Below the pieces are notes generated by a model. It searched no databases. It saw nothing but the letters and a program-made list of their open reading frames with translations, and had not been told where the DNA came from. The position numbers and the translations under genes are program-made. Positions 38,698 to 51,880 of a DNA stretch of 64,000 nucleotides are shown in pieces. Origin of the DNA: Trichuris trichiura (taxonomy: Eukaryota; Nematoda; Enoplea; Trichinellida; Trichuridae). Position 1 is the first letter of the stretch. Every line of letters starts with the position of its first letter. The stretch is from NCBI GenBank assembly GCA_037903355.1, contig JBAJFE010000014.1, positions 4,464,001-4,528,000 of the forward strand, in the 5' to 3' direction.

Positions 38698-41600
38698 AAT
38701 GAAGACCCATCACCCCGTTACAAAGCACCCAGCGTTTAAGGTAATAGGGATCCACGCCAAGTGCTAAATGTCACAGAGAGTTGAGCTCTGCTGCAAAGTA
38801 TCGATTGCAAAGGAAGTGGTGGCGTTTACTGGAATAGATCTTCCACTGAGCACTGGGAAACTGTTCTAATTCTATGGTCAGTCTATGGACGTAATTGCGC
38901 GTTAACGTAAAGTAGTTAATTTGATGTCCTCCTAGGGACCTTGCTTATTATTCAGTTGGCCCATCATGTCACATATGCACGGAAGCAGTTGCATGACTCA
39001 TACGTTAATTTTAATCTAGCAAGATAGCCAACTGAACAAAGAGCAAACAACCAATGCCAATCGAGCATTTGATCTTACCAAGCGCAACTTAACACTTGGT
39101 ATTTCTTCTTCGTAACTCTTGCATCCACAAAGCACCGTTCTGAGTGCTGACAGGTCATGAAGATAGGAAGTAGAAATGATATGCGAAAATAGTCGGAGCG
39201 TACAAAAATGACTCATAAAGTTCCAATAAGTTTTATGAAGGCACGTTCTTTACTTTGGCTGGAAAACAGATAAGATGTACGCGAGTTTTAGGCTCAAGCG
39301 TATTTTATTATGAGAAATGCTAAACAGTGGGATCATAATCAAATTCTATGGACAAAAATACACTGATATTCAGTCAACGAGAAATACAACAGACTTTGCA
39401 TTGGGCAGTTAACATGACGGAAAGAGGAACAGGAAGTTCAAGTAGCAAATCATACCGTAACGTTCAATCAACATTTGCAGTTAATCCAGCATTGCTGAGA
39501 TGGCGTACCAGTTATGTAGCTCAGATGTGTTGTTTTATGTAACAAGGCAATCGATTAAGACGTGAACAAGCTGCGATATTTTAAGTATCTTTTATACATA
39601 GCTTTGCCAAACTTTTCAAAATGGAGGGGCTAAGCTATCGATTTTACTAAGCGAACATGGTTACATGATTGGACATGACAAAGGCAAGTTAAGCCAATCG
39701 TAAACGTCAAGGCAAATTCTTGTGAGATATGTCGACGGAACACAATGGTTCATTTGAGCAAAGGCAATAATGCCTGCTTTCGTAAAATTAATGTTTCATT
39801 GGAATTCTTGAAACAAGAGGTCGGCCAGGCGGTCTGAAACTTCTTACTAAGTTTGGCCCACATTCTTCTCATATTGGGTTAATCTCATCTACATAACGCA
39901 GCTCACGGGCACAGTTTTTGGCAGATGCGTAATGAAACGTCAAGATAATAACAATGCTACTGACTACTTTCCTGCCGATTCAAATAAGAAGAAAGCTTTT
40001 AACCGTTACTAATTCTTCTCCACATGCATAACAGATTCGAATACATCACGGACTGTAGCAGTAGCTTGCCATAAGTCAAGTTCGTTGGTTTCTGAAAACC
40101 TCAGCCAAGGACGCATACCACTTCCTCCAAATAATGCATTTTAATAAGCTTACGGAAAAGATTAACGGTTCTGTTTATCCTTTCTTCTGTTCTTTAGTGT
40201 GGCATAGCCTAACAGGCCACCTAGTATGCATTTATATAACACGAACCGTAAACGTTGAGGTACAGTTCCATAAGACATTGTATAGAAAGAATTTTACGCC
40301 TATTAACAACTGGTAAAGTAAAACATGTAGACCAATAATAACACAATTCTTTCCCGCGTCAAGACTCTGCAGTTTCCTAAGCTCAAATTAGCAGGATTTT
40401 TATAAATACAACTGCACCTAACAGTGGCTTGTGTCAATTAGAAAGTACCTTACCTTTAATCAGAAATTGATGAGAATAGTCACACAATTTATAAATTTTG
40501 GAAAACCACTTATGGTCAGCTTGCCCCTGTCATTCAATGCGGACGCTGATAGCTACATACAAGACTTGATATATACACTCGAGGTTTAATTATATTTATA
40601 GTAATTTTTCAAACATAGTGAGCAAGGATACGTTTTATGATTTTGCTAAGTCTGACGTAGTGAAAAAATCTCAAGCAAGCGGTCAATCTCAAGTGGTGTG
40701 CGCAGTCAAAACACTTCAGGCGTTTGCTATAGATGACTACGGCAAAACCTGCGGAATGTTTCAGCAATGAACAGATTATGTGATAAAGCTAAGCTCACGT
40801 AATATAAAACACACCGTTGGTACTCCTACGATCGAGGAGGGAAGCATCGACTCAATCTGACGATAGTGGAAGCTGCAAGCTGAATGAATAAGCAATTTTA
40901 AATTGTTTACACCAAACTGCTTAGTCATGCCCAGGAGCGCTGCTTCAGGCAATTGTACAGTTGCCACGAAAAACGACACCACACTCAATGAATGAGAATT
41001 TCATGAAATACCGTTCCAAGGTTAGAGAATTTAAACTCAGACAAAACGGTATCCATCTTTGCAGTTCATTTTCATATAATGAATTATTCATAATGAATGA
41101 ATAGAATGCACGGGCAATGCGCAGTTGACAAGTGAACGGATAAGGTTAGGAAGACCTCATTCTTTCCTACATGTGGTTAAAACTTCAACATGACTTAGAA
41201 CAATATAACCGTTACAACTTATCATCGGATCCATCGTTGCAGATTATTCAATTCTGCGTTTTAAGTTATGTTTGTTCTTTAAAAAAGTTTCCAGTTGAAT
41301 GACTACGTTGTAAGTTACTTCCACCTGATCAATACTGAGTTCAAATGAGCGATAATGCTTGTCGGATAACCAAAGGTTTAGCAATCTTAACTGCGGGAGA
41401 GTTTCTGCATAGCGAGTCGCGCTTGCTGAATTAGTCTTGTTAGACAAGTGCGTCTAATATTCTTCTTGGCAGCAGTTAAGGGCATACATCGCTGTCTGCA
41501 TTATCTGTCCTTGTCTGGCCGTTCCAAGAAGTTCGAAGCGCCAAATTGTTAGGCGTCGCCTGTCAACCATGTTCAAACAGGCTAGGTCTAGTTCGATTGG

Positions 41601-41702
41601 TCGAACCTTAAAGGAAAACAGTTCGTTGTTTCACAGTAGCGCTCACTGGCGTACCAGCGTTGCTATTCTGAATCAGAAACACTGTTTTGTGATTTTATGC
41701 AG
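38698..41702. other. no supportable gene; upstream of the ligand gene
   Basis: No frame longer than about 70 codons. If the TGF-beta ligand has a further 5' exon with a signal peptide, it should lie in this 3 kb or beyond, but I could not pick it out. Confidence 0.4.
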
Positions 41703-41710
41703 TAAAACAA

Positions 41711-42128
41711 ATGAATATGCGACCCTTTTATAAAGCAAGATCTGCGCGAACTTTTCTGGTCATGCTTTACATGTTCGAACGTTGGATGACGCAAATCAAG
41801 GGTTATGGATGTTGTAATTCATCCAAAGTGGAGCCGGCTACAGTTTTCCACACATCAAATTTCAATGCAAAGGTCAACCAGACCACTCAAGACCACTTCA
41901 CATGGCGGGAAACAGTGAATACCTTGGATAAACTCCACGAGCTATTAACGCTAAAGCGAATAGCGCGAGAGTTAAGCATTCCCCAGCCGCAAGCTGAAGA
42001 TTTACTCACTACAAGGAGCCGCACAGCACAGTTCGCTTTCAACGAAAGTTGGCGCTGGTTGACTTATTCTGATGAACAAAGAGCTGAAGCGCAACAATAC
42101 ACTCTCCATGTGGTCGGAGTTCGTATAG
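41711..42128 (+). CDS. probable upstream coding exon of the TGF-beta ligand
   Basis: ATG at 41711 follows an in-frame TGA (41690), then runs 139 codons to a consensus donor (ATAG followed by GTGAGT, 42129). A segment with a regular helical pattern, LDKLHELLTLKRIARELSI, then PQPQAEDL, resembles the first amphipathic helix of TGF-beta family prodomains, which wraps the mature dimer. The exon ends in phase 1; the acceptor at 49835/49836 needs phase 1, so the two join without a break to give a 443-residue precursor, a normal family length. An acceptor-like TTTTATGCAG ends at 41702, 8 bases before the ATG. It could be a trans-splice site or mark this as an internal exon. The N-terminus (ARTFLVMLYMF) is a poor signal peptide, which favours a missing first exon. 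The link to the terminal exon is inference. Confidence 0.55.
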
Positions 42129-45100
42129 GTGAGTAGACATAAATAAGTTTTCTTCTTTCGTTTTTGCTTAGTTGTTGCAATGAAGGAAGCAAAAAACGGT
42201 GCACGATTTATCTGACTTGAGAACAATAGTCCGGGTGGGCAGGAAGCAAGGTTATTTCAGCTTGGAATGCGTCATATAATGGCATATCAATATCCCTGCC
42301 GCTTAAAAAAATTCAAACCTCTTTTCTGTGAACTTTCTCCAAGTTTCCGTTTCATTGCTAATGGTTAGATTGCAAGATGAAGTCTTTTCATTGGAAAGGT
42401 TTCAAAACGAGCAATTGATGTAATCATACAGACGAAAACTCCTTCAACCGTCGACATCATTTGCTGAACAGGAGAACGCGATGGCAATAAGTACATCATG
42501 AAGTTAAAATCTTGTCACTACAAAAATTATACCATTAATAATTACAAGCAACTAGAACATTGGTAAAGAAAAATGTATATTTTGTAAAAAGAATCTGCTT
42601 TTACTAAAATTTGGCCGCCCTTAATTGATTTCTGCAAAACTGTATAGTTGCTTAAAAGAAAAATATAGTAACACTTACTAGTCAAGGATTAAGTCATCCC
42701 TCAATCCAGAGGAGAAGCGATGCCTTCGGCTTTGAGTAATCTATGCAATAGCAATATTAAGAGACCATAAGCTTCTTCTACCTCCACTGCTTGTACTGCT
42801 AATAATTGTGACAGATAAAAAAGTTTAAAAGTACAGGTAAATTGTTTGAGAGTGAATGTCAGGTATCTTGTTACACGAGGAAGCTAGTTTTCCTGTTCTT
42901 TTTTCTCATAGCAAATGAAATCACATTCACAAATGTTTTCATGCCTCGTGCGATACGATTCGTTCCACTTCTCTGCATGCAGTGCTCATAATTAGTAATA
43001 GCATCAATGTTAAGCAATAAATTTAGCACTAAACTGTTATTGCATACTAGAAATTGTAAGTCATTAGGCACTTAAAACAGCGCGTAAACAAAATAACAGT
43101 CACGTCTACTGAAAGGTAATTGTTGTTATTTACGCTAAACTAATTCTTAGCATATTCTAAATTCGCGTCCACCTGATGCTTCCAGAAGAAAACCTTACGA
43201 AAAATAACAAGCAACTACTCTTACTAAAAGTCCAGATTGCTCTGCACTGATTAGCTGAGAACTAATCTGCATAACTGAATTTTTGCCATTGATAGACAGG
43301 CAATATGAGTATCACCAGAATGATATTTAACGAACGTATGGATAGATCGGCATGCCTTTTGGGCGCCTTCACCTCTATTTTATGATTCAAAATTATCTCG
43401 AATAGGTGAGCACTGAACGAGTGAAGTAGAATGTATAGAAAACCCACTTGTTAACTGAAAAAAGCTGAGGTACATCGGGCATCAGCCTGTGCTTTAAGCT
43501 TTTCTTTATTGGCATTTAACAAATATCTACTTTCTGAAATTTTACGCTGACGCGTTTTCTGAAGCTCAGACATCAGATAACCTTACACATCGCTTTGGTA
43601 ACAGGGGCCCTGTTCGTGATGCTAATGAAGTCACGTTTGTATCATTAATTTTTGCCAATGCCAGTAACGGCTTTGAAAGCAAATTTCAACTGGTAGCAAT
43701 GTCAATTGCATTCTGAAGCAATCGGAAGTTTTCTGGTTCCATCATCAGTGGGAACGCTAGATTCTCTTATCGGTCTAACGTTTCCACTAAAAGCGTGATA
43801 TCATTGTCAACGTCAGATAAACAGCAAAGAGCTGATGTGATTTGATCATAGTAGCGCCAACTTACATACACAAGCGTAAATGCAAGCATCGAGTGCAATA
43901 ACTAGCCATGTACTGGAATAATTTCATTTCCTTAGAAATCAAAGTTAGCTGGATATTCAAGAGGAAAAAAGACTGTCGGGGTAATAGCTCAAAAATATTA
44001 CCGCTGTAGAGATACGTAGTTTGCATCGCACTGGTCTGCTAGAATGTCTCATTTTCTGGATCTGCTTCATTACAATATATGTGGCCCGAAAACTATTTCT
44101 TTCACGTCATTCAAAGGCACATATGATTTCAAAGAAATGAATGCAGAACAAGCAGTTACAAAACATCTGATATCTAGAATTCTTGAAATTGTTTTTAAAA
44201 GGGGTTGATATTCCTGACAGTGACGTAATGAACGAACAAATTCCCAACCAGCTGATGGACGGACAGTCATCAATGAAAGCTAGAGCATTGATCGTACGCT
44301 GCTTTTTGAAAGGCACTTTGTCGATGAACGCATTTAATTAGCACCTTTCAAACACAGCATACACAGCTAAAGATCACCAAACGTTGATGATGAAATACAT
44401 TCATTTCCAAAGTTTCGATCACTAAAACAAGCACAGTTTACGTCAAAGTATTCACATAACTGCGGAATGTCTATTGGTTGCTGCGCGCTGGCAATAGATT
44501 TATTTTGCAGGCACCAACTGTTATCGACGAGAAGTATTTCACCAACAAAATAAAACTATACTGAGCGAGGATAAAACAGCAGATATCTTTAACTCTCAAA
44601 AACTTTCATGTTTTCTGTACTGAATAAACAAAAAATCGTTACGAACATCGACATGTCCCGCCAACCACGTAAATCAAAATGACGGGACACCTCGCTGTCC
44701 TGAAATGTTGGTAACAATTTTTTGTGTACTCCAATAAAACAGTTTATTCTGTACAAAAACATGAAATTCTGAAAAAGTGTTAAAAGTAGTCACACTTTCA
44801 ACACCGTCTTAAAACTTTTAATTGTGCCGCAGCTTGCATAATATCACTGACTTTTCCGATTAGTGGTTTACCCCTCTTTCCGATTAGTGATTTATGGATG
44901 AGTAAAGTGGCAAAAACAAAGAAAAAAAATAAACATCGCAGAGGGCTTAACTACAAGTTGACGTTACGTCTAGCCTTTTCATGGACGTCAACGTGCAGCC
45001 TTTCACCACCTGTTACCTTTCAGCCGCGCTGGCTTGATACATGACGACCGAAAGTAGAGCAGACAAAAGGGCAATAAATTTAATTTCAATTTTCAAATTG

Positions 45101-48100
45101 CATCTGACGTGTTTGCTTCCGCCATTCGAAGGTATGCAGACAAGTTTTTTTAATGCACACCGGCACATTGGGGAGGGGAAGGTGAGCCATAAAAAAACAG
45201 TTTTAAACTTCTGTTTTTTCGTCCTATGATTGGTCGAAAATAAGGACCATTCTGATGCAATCGAAATAACCAGCGTCAACAAAGAACTTCTGCTGGAATA
45301 CGTTTTTCGCGAAACTGAAAAGGAATGAGGTAGTCGGCCGTAAATCTCAAAATTTCATTTCTTTAGACTAATTATTGTTCCTATCAGTCACTGCGACTCT
45401 ACGCTATTTAAATCTCGAAGGATCCAGCAAGTGCCTATTCTACGGGATGGGTTTACTTACAAAAGCTTTTTGTGTTAATTCTTGCATTCAGACAATGTAA
45501 CGCTGAAACAAACTGTTATAAAACCATAGGATATTAAAACATCAAAAAGAAGAAAGAGGTCTTCGTAACTGAACGATACGTTCGACAGACGACAAAATCT
45601 TGTTTGGACTACTTCTAACACTTACACACTTCCATTCAGCTGATCAAGCTACTAACAAATCTTATGCGAAAACTCACTAAGGGGTGCCCAAACGACGGAA
45701 AGAGACATTCAGGTTCATCTATCGATAATTTTCAAACAGTAGCCTTTCATGGAGTCCTTCAGCGATTTGAGCGTTGCCAGGAAAACGATACAATCGCAGC
45801 AGGATTTAATGGGTCCTCTGGAATTGGAGGACAAAACTTGAGCGACAAAAAGCATCCACGAGAATTGGAACAAGCAAATCACAGGCACACCTAAAGAGCT
45901 GAACAAAGGAAAGCCTTGAAGATTTTTTTAAATCACTTAACGACTCGGGCATGAATGAAGCAGCACCGCATGCAGCCTCCATAATCGCCTAATCAACTCA
46001 AAGCATTGTCCTGTCTCTGAATTCTCACAGCAATACCGCAGACCAATTCCATTTTTTACAACTTCAAAACGTTCTGAAGATCTGGTTTTTTCGGTAAATT
46101 CAAGATACCAAGTTTGTTGAGAAGAGTAACAAGAGATCACAGGGACGCGAACCAAAAAAGCATAGCTTATTACTAAAAGAGACCTTGAAGAACATATGTT
46201 TCTCCAGGATAGTTGTGAGAGATTCATATTGTTATTCATTCCATTCAACTGAGTGCAGGCCAAACTGAGCGAAAATGAAATCACATAATTTACTAATGCA
46301 ATCATTGGGTTGTAAAAAGAGTCCATCTTAAGCAAACGAACGAATGAAAGCAGAAAACGCAAGTGGTGTTTCTATTCACCTTACAAAACATATTTTAGCA
46401 GGCTATTTACATGTTTCGCAATACGGGCACTTTCGATTTGTAAGCAGAATTAATTTACCATATTCCTAACTAAAAAAACAACGGATTTCGCATTTTAGCA
46501 TACCAATAAAAAGTGGCAGTCAGTGAAAATGTGTGAACAGCAATGAGCTTACCGCAGCTGAGTGAATCCTCCTCATCTCAGTTAAGCACTTTTCCGTACT
46601 GGACTGGGGTACTTATTTGATAAGTTATGAGTTAATTTCTCTATTCCGCGCAACTCGATCACGTAATAAACTATACAGCTTCTAAAAGACACAAAGAAAC
46701 CTTACAGTTGGGACCAAGGAGGTGATATGCGTACTACCACAGAAACACTTCAACATTCCTGCTGTACGCATTTGGCTAAGAGATTCGCAAATACTCCAGT
46801 AGCAGCGAAACTATCTGTTCAAAGTTTAAAAAACACAAGAACAAAGTCCTTTCTAGTGGCTACATAAGTCGGTTTTCTTTATGGGATGAATCTAAGAGTC
46901 TTTTAACTTCAAGAGCAAATAGTAGACTGATGCCTAAAGATAGGCGTGTACTGTCCTTAGTACATGTCATAGCCCTGAATTGTGATTGTGCGTTCACCTC
47001 TTGCTACTAATCACTTTGTCGAGGGCACGACATAAATTAAACATTTCGGCGGCATTGCTTTCACAGTTCATATTCAAGAGGTTGTACTCGTCACATCAAC
47101 AAAACAAAAATTGACACATTAATTTAAGTAACCTCACATGTATCAGTTAACTTGAACACAACTTTCAAAAAGCGGCCTTTAAAGATAAACGAAAGGATGT
47201 GACATGGTCTAAGGAGAAATCTCTAATCCTGTGACGAAACATAGGACACATTTTTATATATTAGCACTTTAGTCACACTTGACTTGTTTATTTGCAAATA
47301 GCTTCAGTCTTCGGAAGACCAATGATCACATTTTTAGCGTCTTCATAAGACCCGTGCACGCGGGGTGTTCGATAACATTTTGGAAATGGTCGACGGTTCA
47401 TGAAACAGCTATACAGCTGTTTGGTATTGGGAAATTCCGGTACTCAAATAAGGTAGAAAGAAATAAGATGAGACTGGATAAGTTAAATGTAATAACCTAA
47501 GAATAATTATAACAGAAGTAAAACTAAAAAGAATATAATATAAACTGGGATAAAGGAGGTTATAAAATGAAACGTATAAATTTAAATGAAGGTGGAATTC
47601 AATAAGGTATGTGAAAATAAAATAAACCGTTGGTATTCCATCATATTGTTTCATTTATGAGTCCGGCCTCATACATATGGACAGTTCTCCAGAATAAAGA
47701 GAGAGCCAAAACGAGCTACTTAATTAAACCTTCATTTAAAATAATACGCACTGGGAGCTACGATGCTTTGAAAATGGTTACATTGCCTCGTTTTGGTCAG
47801 CCAATTTGCAGGAACGACACATTTTCAAGTTATAATTAAAATGAACAAGAAAGCCAAACGTGAAATTCTTGCTGGCATTTATCATAATGATTTGTGACTT
47901 CTGACATTAGAGAGTTTAGTTTATGAAAGGACATGATTCCTATCTTTCCTTAAAGTCTAGACGCGTAATTACTTGAACGATTTCTCTATCCTACTGGTTC
48001 ATCTTAAATGAATGCAGAGCATTTTGCAACTAGACTAAATTTCATGTTGAGTAAATGAAACCTCCTGTCGTGTTTACCACTTTCCTGAGAAGACGTTTCT

Positions 48101-49835
48101 CAACGCTTTTTTCTTTTGTATCCAAACAAAAATTTGAAAGCATAAATAGTACTTAAATTAATTACCAGCGTTCGCTAGTCTATAATGAACATTAAAGTTT
48201 CGTCTTCAGCGTGATGGTTTGCTTGTCAGGACACCTAAAAAGTGCCTGCGATTAAAAAACAGTTACCCACTAACGCAGACAGGCTGGCGCTCGTTCATTA
48301 GTTAAAAAAAATCTGTGCTGTACATGCTCAGCAATCATAGTTTTCAGGATGAACATTCGGAACTCTGAAGTTTGCGCATGGAATATTAATACTAAATGGC
48401 TTACGAAAAATGTTCTCGGTTTACTAAAGTTCATACATCTCTTGTTCATACTTAATGAAATACTTGTGCTGCACAGAGGCAAAACAGTTTCACAAACACA
48501 AAACAGTCATTTGTAATATGATTGCACTACCTGTTGAAGACATAAGCACGGCAGCTTTAACCAGAGAAAAAACATATTAAGGATAACGTGGAACGGCAAC
48601 ATACAAAATCAAAGACAACAGACATTTCGCCAACCGAACACACTTTTTCAACCTTTTAAATTCTTTGTTTATCCCCTCCCACCGCACGGCAGTTTTGATG
48701 CGAACGCACACGAACATACAGTTCGGCAGCTGCCACAATTTCAATCTGTTGATACTAAGTTAAGTCATATTTATCCCAACCAGAGACGGGTCTTTCGTAA
48801 CAAAGCTTACTCTTCTGAAGTTCAACCTCCGTTATTTTTCGTCGTTCTTTGAATGCGAGCAGTTGGAAAACTTCTGCTAGCATGTCCACTTTCTAGCACT
48901 ATCAGAAAAGTAATGTTCACAACGTTAAATCTCTGAAAAGTAACATCTATTCTGTTACTAATTTTCTACTGTTGCTTGATGTATGTTCAGGTTGCATAAG
49001 CAGTTTTGAATTCTATTGCCTATATGAAGAATAAATTAAGCACAAATTAAAACAGCCAGATAGCAGATTAATCTTGACACTGAGCGTGTCTGCAATTCAT
49101 TTAACTTCGACTCACTAAGAGTGATCATTAGCTAGCTCCTTAACAGAATAACACTGCGCTAGAGTTCATTCACAGGGTTGTTCCGCTTGATTGAGAAACC
49201 CAGTTTTAACAACAGGGTTTCAAAGCACTATTTCACCCTTATCAGGAAGCCAGAAAAATTAGTGATAAATTATAAACGACTGCTTCTACGCACATCTAGC
49301 GTTACGGTAACAGCTTGGATCAGGTGAATGGACATTATGGTTGAAAGTTCTATTAATTGAAAATAGGTTTACCTCACTTTGAAAAACATGCAAATTTCTT
49401 CTCATCAAAGTATGCAGCTTCCAACACTGATTCGCACTTATCTACGAGGTGTACGTATCAAAGCACTTGCAAAAGAGTACACCAAGCTTTACCGAAGAAA
49501 TCCACTTACCCAGAACGATTTTGTCACTTGCCAATTGGGTCTGGAAATATAACCCTTAAGGATAACCATAAACTGAAAGAGGAGATACTAAAACTAAACA
49601 AGGTACAATTCTTTGTTGTTACTTTTTTGCAATTAAATATCTGGAAAGATGATGGAGAAATATGGTTAACCTAAATCAGCCATGCGGCCTTCATATGGTC
49701 TAAGTTATTCAATCATTTCTGAATATTCAAATTCAAGATTAAAGTGACTAATCTTTAAGAATCAACCCATTCGATAGTACATGAGATAATTGTACACGCA
49801 TAATAAATCAGAATGTAAATTTATAACTGTTTCAG
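42129..49835 (+). other. putative 7.7 kb intron of the ligand gene
   Basis: Bounded by GTGAGT at 42129 and CTGTTTCAG ending at 49835. The interior has no recognised gene on either strand; frames such as 45937-46362 (-) lack family features. A degenerate hammerhead-like sequence may be present near 44660-44700, with CGGGAC and GTCCTG followed by AAA. Confidence 0.5.
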
Positions 49836-50749
49836 AAAGAACATACAAAAAGAAACCAAGGTTGAAGAATAACTTTAACGAACAGTTTCTACAGTCAGAT
49901 AGCCATACTTTGCGCTACATTTTTACATTAAAGAAACCCCAGAATGATTATGGCGACAGTCTGATAACTGATGCTCGCATTGAGCTCACAGGATTTCACG
50001 GAGATGAATACTGTAAGGCAATACTAGCCCAGTTGAGCTGGAGTCTGGAAACTGATGGACCGCAAGTGCGGAATGAAATTATAACGGAAAAGTCAACGAA
50101 AGAATTGCCAGCAAATATAACACATCATTTACAAAACGCATGGAAAGCAAGCAAGAACCAAGCCCTTATACTTAGGTCATTATTACGAGTAAAACATAAA
50201 GACTGCCCAGTACACAGCCGCAACCTTCATCGACTAACACCAATGCTTCAGGTATGTGTACATCACAAACAATCAATGAACAATCGCCTACCGCGCCAAA
50301 TAACAGCCAAGTTCACTCAGAAGTTGTCAACTAACAGCACAAAAAAACGTATCGTAGTAGACTGCGAACAGCAGTGGGACCAGACATTTCTGTCCAGTAC
50401 ATCATCTGGGATATATGACAGTTTGATGCCTTGCTGCCGGAGGCGGTTTCGCATTTCGTTTGAACAACTTGGATGGGACAACTGGGTATTCGCTCCAAAA
50501 CACTTTGATTCATACTACTGCATTGGTAGATGCTCTGATTTTGGAGGATTTCAGTCTGAAGACATGGAAGGTGTAGCATTCTACGCTGAATTGATGAATC
50601 TGTATCGCAAGGCAGAAGCCGCAGGTCTCTCACCTTGTTGCACGCCTGTCAAGTTCACCCCGCTGACCATAGCAATTTGGCAAGGACCCAATGAACAAAT
50701 CACACAGACTCTTGATAGCATAATTGTAAAACAATGTGGGTGCATGTAA
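49836..50749 (+). CDS. TGF-beta superfamily ligand (activin/TGF-beta-type, nine cysteines), terminal exon
   Basis: A secreted dimeric growth factor of the TGF-beta superfamily, acting through serine/threonine receptor kinases and SMADs. The exon encodes about 304 residues to the TAA at 50747. A basic site, STKKR at about 50336-50350, precedes a 132-residue mature part with nine cysteines: one in VVDC, the paired CC in MPCC, two in SYYCIGRC, the paired CC in SPCC, and QCGC near the end. The signature WDNWVFAPKHFDSYYC matches the family finger-1 motif (W..W..AP....YYC). Nine cysteines including an N-terminal one point to the TGF-beta/activin/myostatin/DAF-7 side rather than BMPs. The 22-residue spacing between the first Cys and the CC pair is unusually long. 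The nominal TTG start at 49790 lies in the intron; the real acceptor is CTGTTTCAG at 49827-49835. AATAAA signals follow at 50752 and 50758. The gene converges with PDCD2. Confidence 0.93.
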
Positions 50750-50751
50750 AT

Positions 50752-50763
50752 AATAAAAATAAA
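50752..50763 (+). promoter_or_regulatory. polyadenylation signals of the ligand gene
   Basis: Two tandem AATAAA hexamers (50752-50757 and 50758-50763) begin 3 bases after the TAA. If used, the 3' UTR would be very short, which suits the close convergent neighbour. Another AATAAA lies near 50800. Confidence 0.5.
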
Positions 50764-50914
50764 CTAGTTACAAATCTCACACAACGAAAGACAAACTTAA
50801 TAAACGAAGAGAAATTAAACAAGAGAATTTGATATTACAACATAGGCCAAACGCGTTTTAAGCTTGAAATCCATCACCAAGTGAGGAGCGTTTATAAGAT
50901 ATCTATTCCAAAAT

Positions 50915-51181
50915 TTATGGGTTGTAGTCCTGCTTCCATGAATACTCTTTCAAGTAACGCTGACTTGCGCCGTCACAACTGGCAGAACAAGTGTAAATGC
51001 AGACAGTCGCCCAGTCGACACCAAACTCATCCACAGTGTCCAAATCCATGTAGGTTAATAAATGAGGCATAATTTGAAACTCAAAAAGTCGCTCTGCACC
51101 GCACTCTTCGCAAGCAGGAATAGTAAATGGATTCGTCTGACTTGCGAGAAGTGGCTGACCACCGCGCTGATACCTAATAAC
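50915..51181 (-). CDS. PDCD2: PDCD2, terminal exon (C-terminal domain)
   Basis: Begins after a strong acceptor (CTATTTTCAG on the - strand) at 51181 and encodes 88 residues to TAA at 50915. The sequence VIRYQRGGQPLL, then CEECGAERLFEFQIMPHLL, then a Trp-Ala-Thr block (VDWATVCIYTC), ending EYSWKQDYNP, is the PDCD2 C-terminal domain with its two CxxC/C-type zinc ligand groups. The exon begins in phase 0, and the first exon ends in phase 0 with EQNPEQ. The joined text EPEQ/V-RY is a conserved family junction, so the splice is secure. Total protein is 367 residues, near the usual 340-390. Confidence 0.96.
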   Translation of the reverse strand, partial: VIRYQRGGQPLLASQTNPFTIPACEECGAERLFEFQIMPHLLTYMDLDTVDEFGVDWATVCIYTCSASCDGASQRYLKEYSWKQDYNP

Positions 51182-51659
51182 CTGAAAATAGATATCCAAA
51201 TGCTTTCAATGAAACAAGATATCTAGATTCTTGAAAAAACTTTCTTCCGTAGAGAAATTTTTTCCTTATAGGGAATGTCAATTACTTAACTGTGCAAAGA
51301 AAGAACTACGCATGAAAGCTGAAATATTTTGAATAATTTCGCTGCCACAATGATGCTAAGAATTCAGTTTCTGTGAATCTGCAACTAATGAATTCGGCCG
51401 CCTATCGCTGCAATTTTACGGCAGATTCAAAACCTACAATTAAAACGTAACGCAGCTGAACGGGTCACCTGATCAACAGCCAACGTGCCCCACACTTTCA
51501 GAGTGAAGAAATGATGACCAAACCATTATTATAAAAAGATAAGCAACAAAAATGATTACGGAGAGAATATAGCTGCAGAGAGAGACGGATAGCTCTGAGG
51601 TCAGACAAGATGCTTTCTGTTCTCTGCTCATTTTTCCATCGAATGCACTGCAGATAATA

Positions 51660-51880
51660 GCTCCTAGCTCCCTTACACTGCTGACGACGGAACAAGAGCA
51701 GTTCCGAAACGTGCGTTATTGAATTGCTCCGTATTTTCTCTAACAATTTGTTCATTCATTCGCTGGTAGAGCATTTTCAAGTTTACTTACAGATACATCA
51801 CACAAGCCAAAGCCGTGAACCGAAGATCAACAATGAAACAACCAAAGCGTGTTAAAAGACACCCAGCTTTCTGAGAAGTA
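51660..51880 (+). repeat. hammerhead-like element, GGAAC-stem copy, best preserved
   Basis: The core at 51681-51709 reads CTGACGA, CGGAAC, a 7-base loop AAGAGCA, GTTCCG, AAA; the six stem pairs are all canonical. The body follows: TTCTCTAACAATTTGTTCAT, then CATTCGCTGGTAGAGC, then TTACTTACAGATACATC, then AAAAGACACCCAGCTTTC near the end. The upstream flank carries AGCTCCCTTACACTG, similar to the 38.5 kb copy. Confidence 0.75.

Noticed and set aside
43720..43770. CTGATGATGGAAC on the - strand near 43.75 kb
   Set aside because: Only the first half of the core is convincing; the second stem strand is off-register, so it is at best a very old copy.
45937..46362. A 141-codon - strand frame
   Set aside because: No recognisable family or splice context; it opposes a weak + strand frame and lies in the ligand intron. 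Probably chance.
49367..49602. A possible middle exon of the TGF-beta ligand (frame opening after an AG at 49365-49366, donor at 49603)
   Set aside because: Its acceptor is phase-compatible with 42128, but its donor leaves phase 0 while the terminal exon needs phase 1. The acceptor context is poor. Joining 42128 directly to 49836 uses better sites and keeps the frame.
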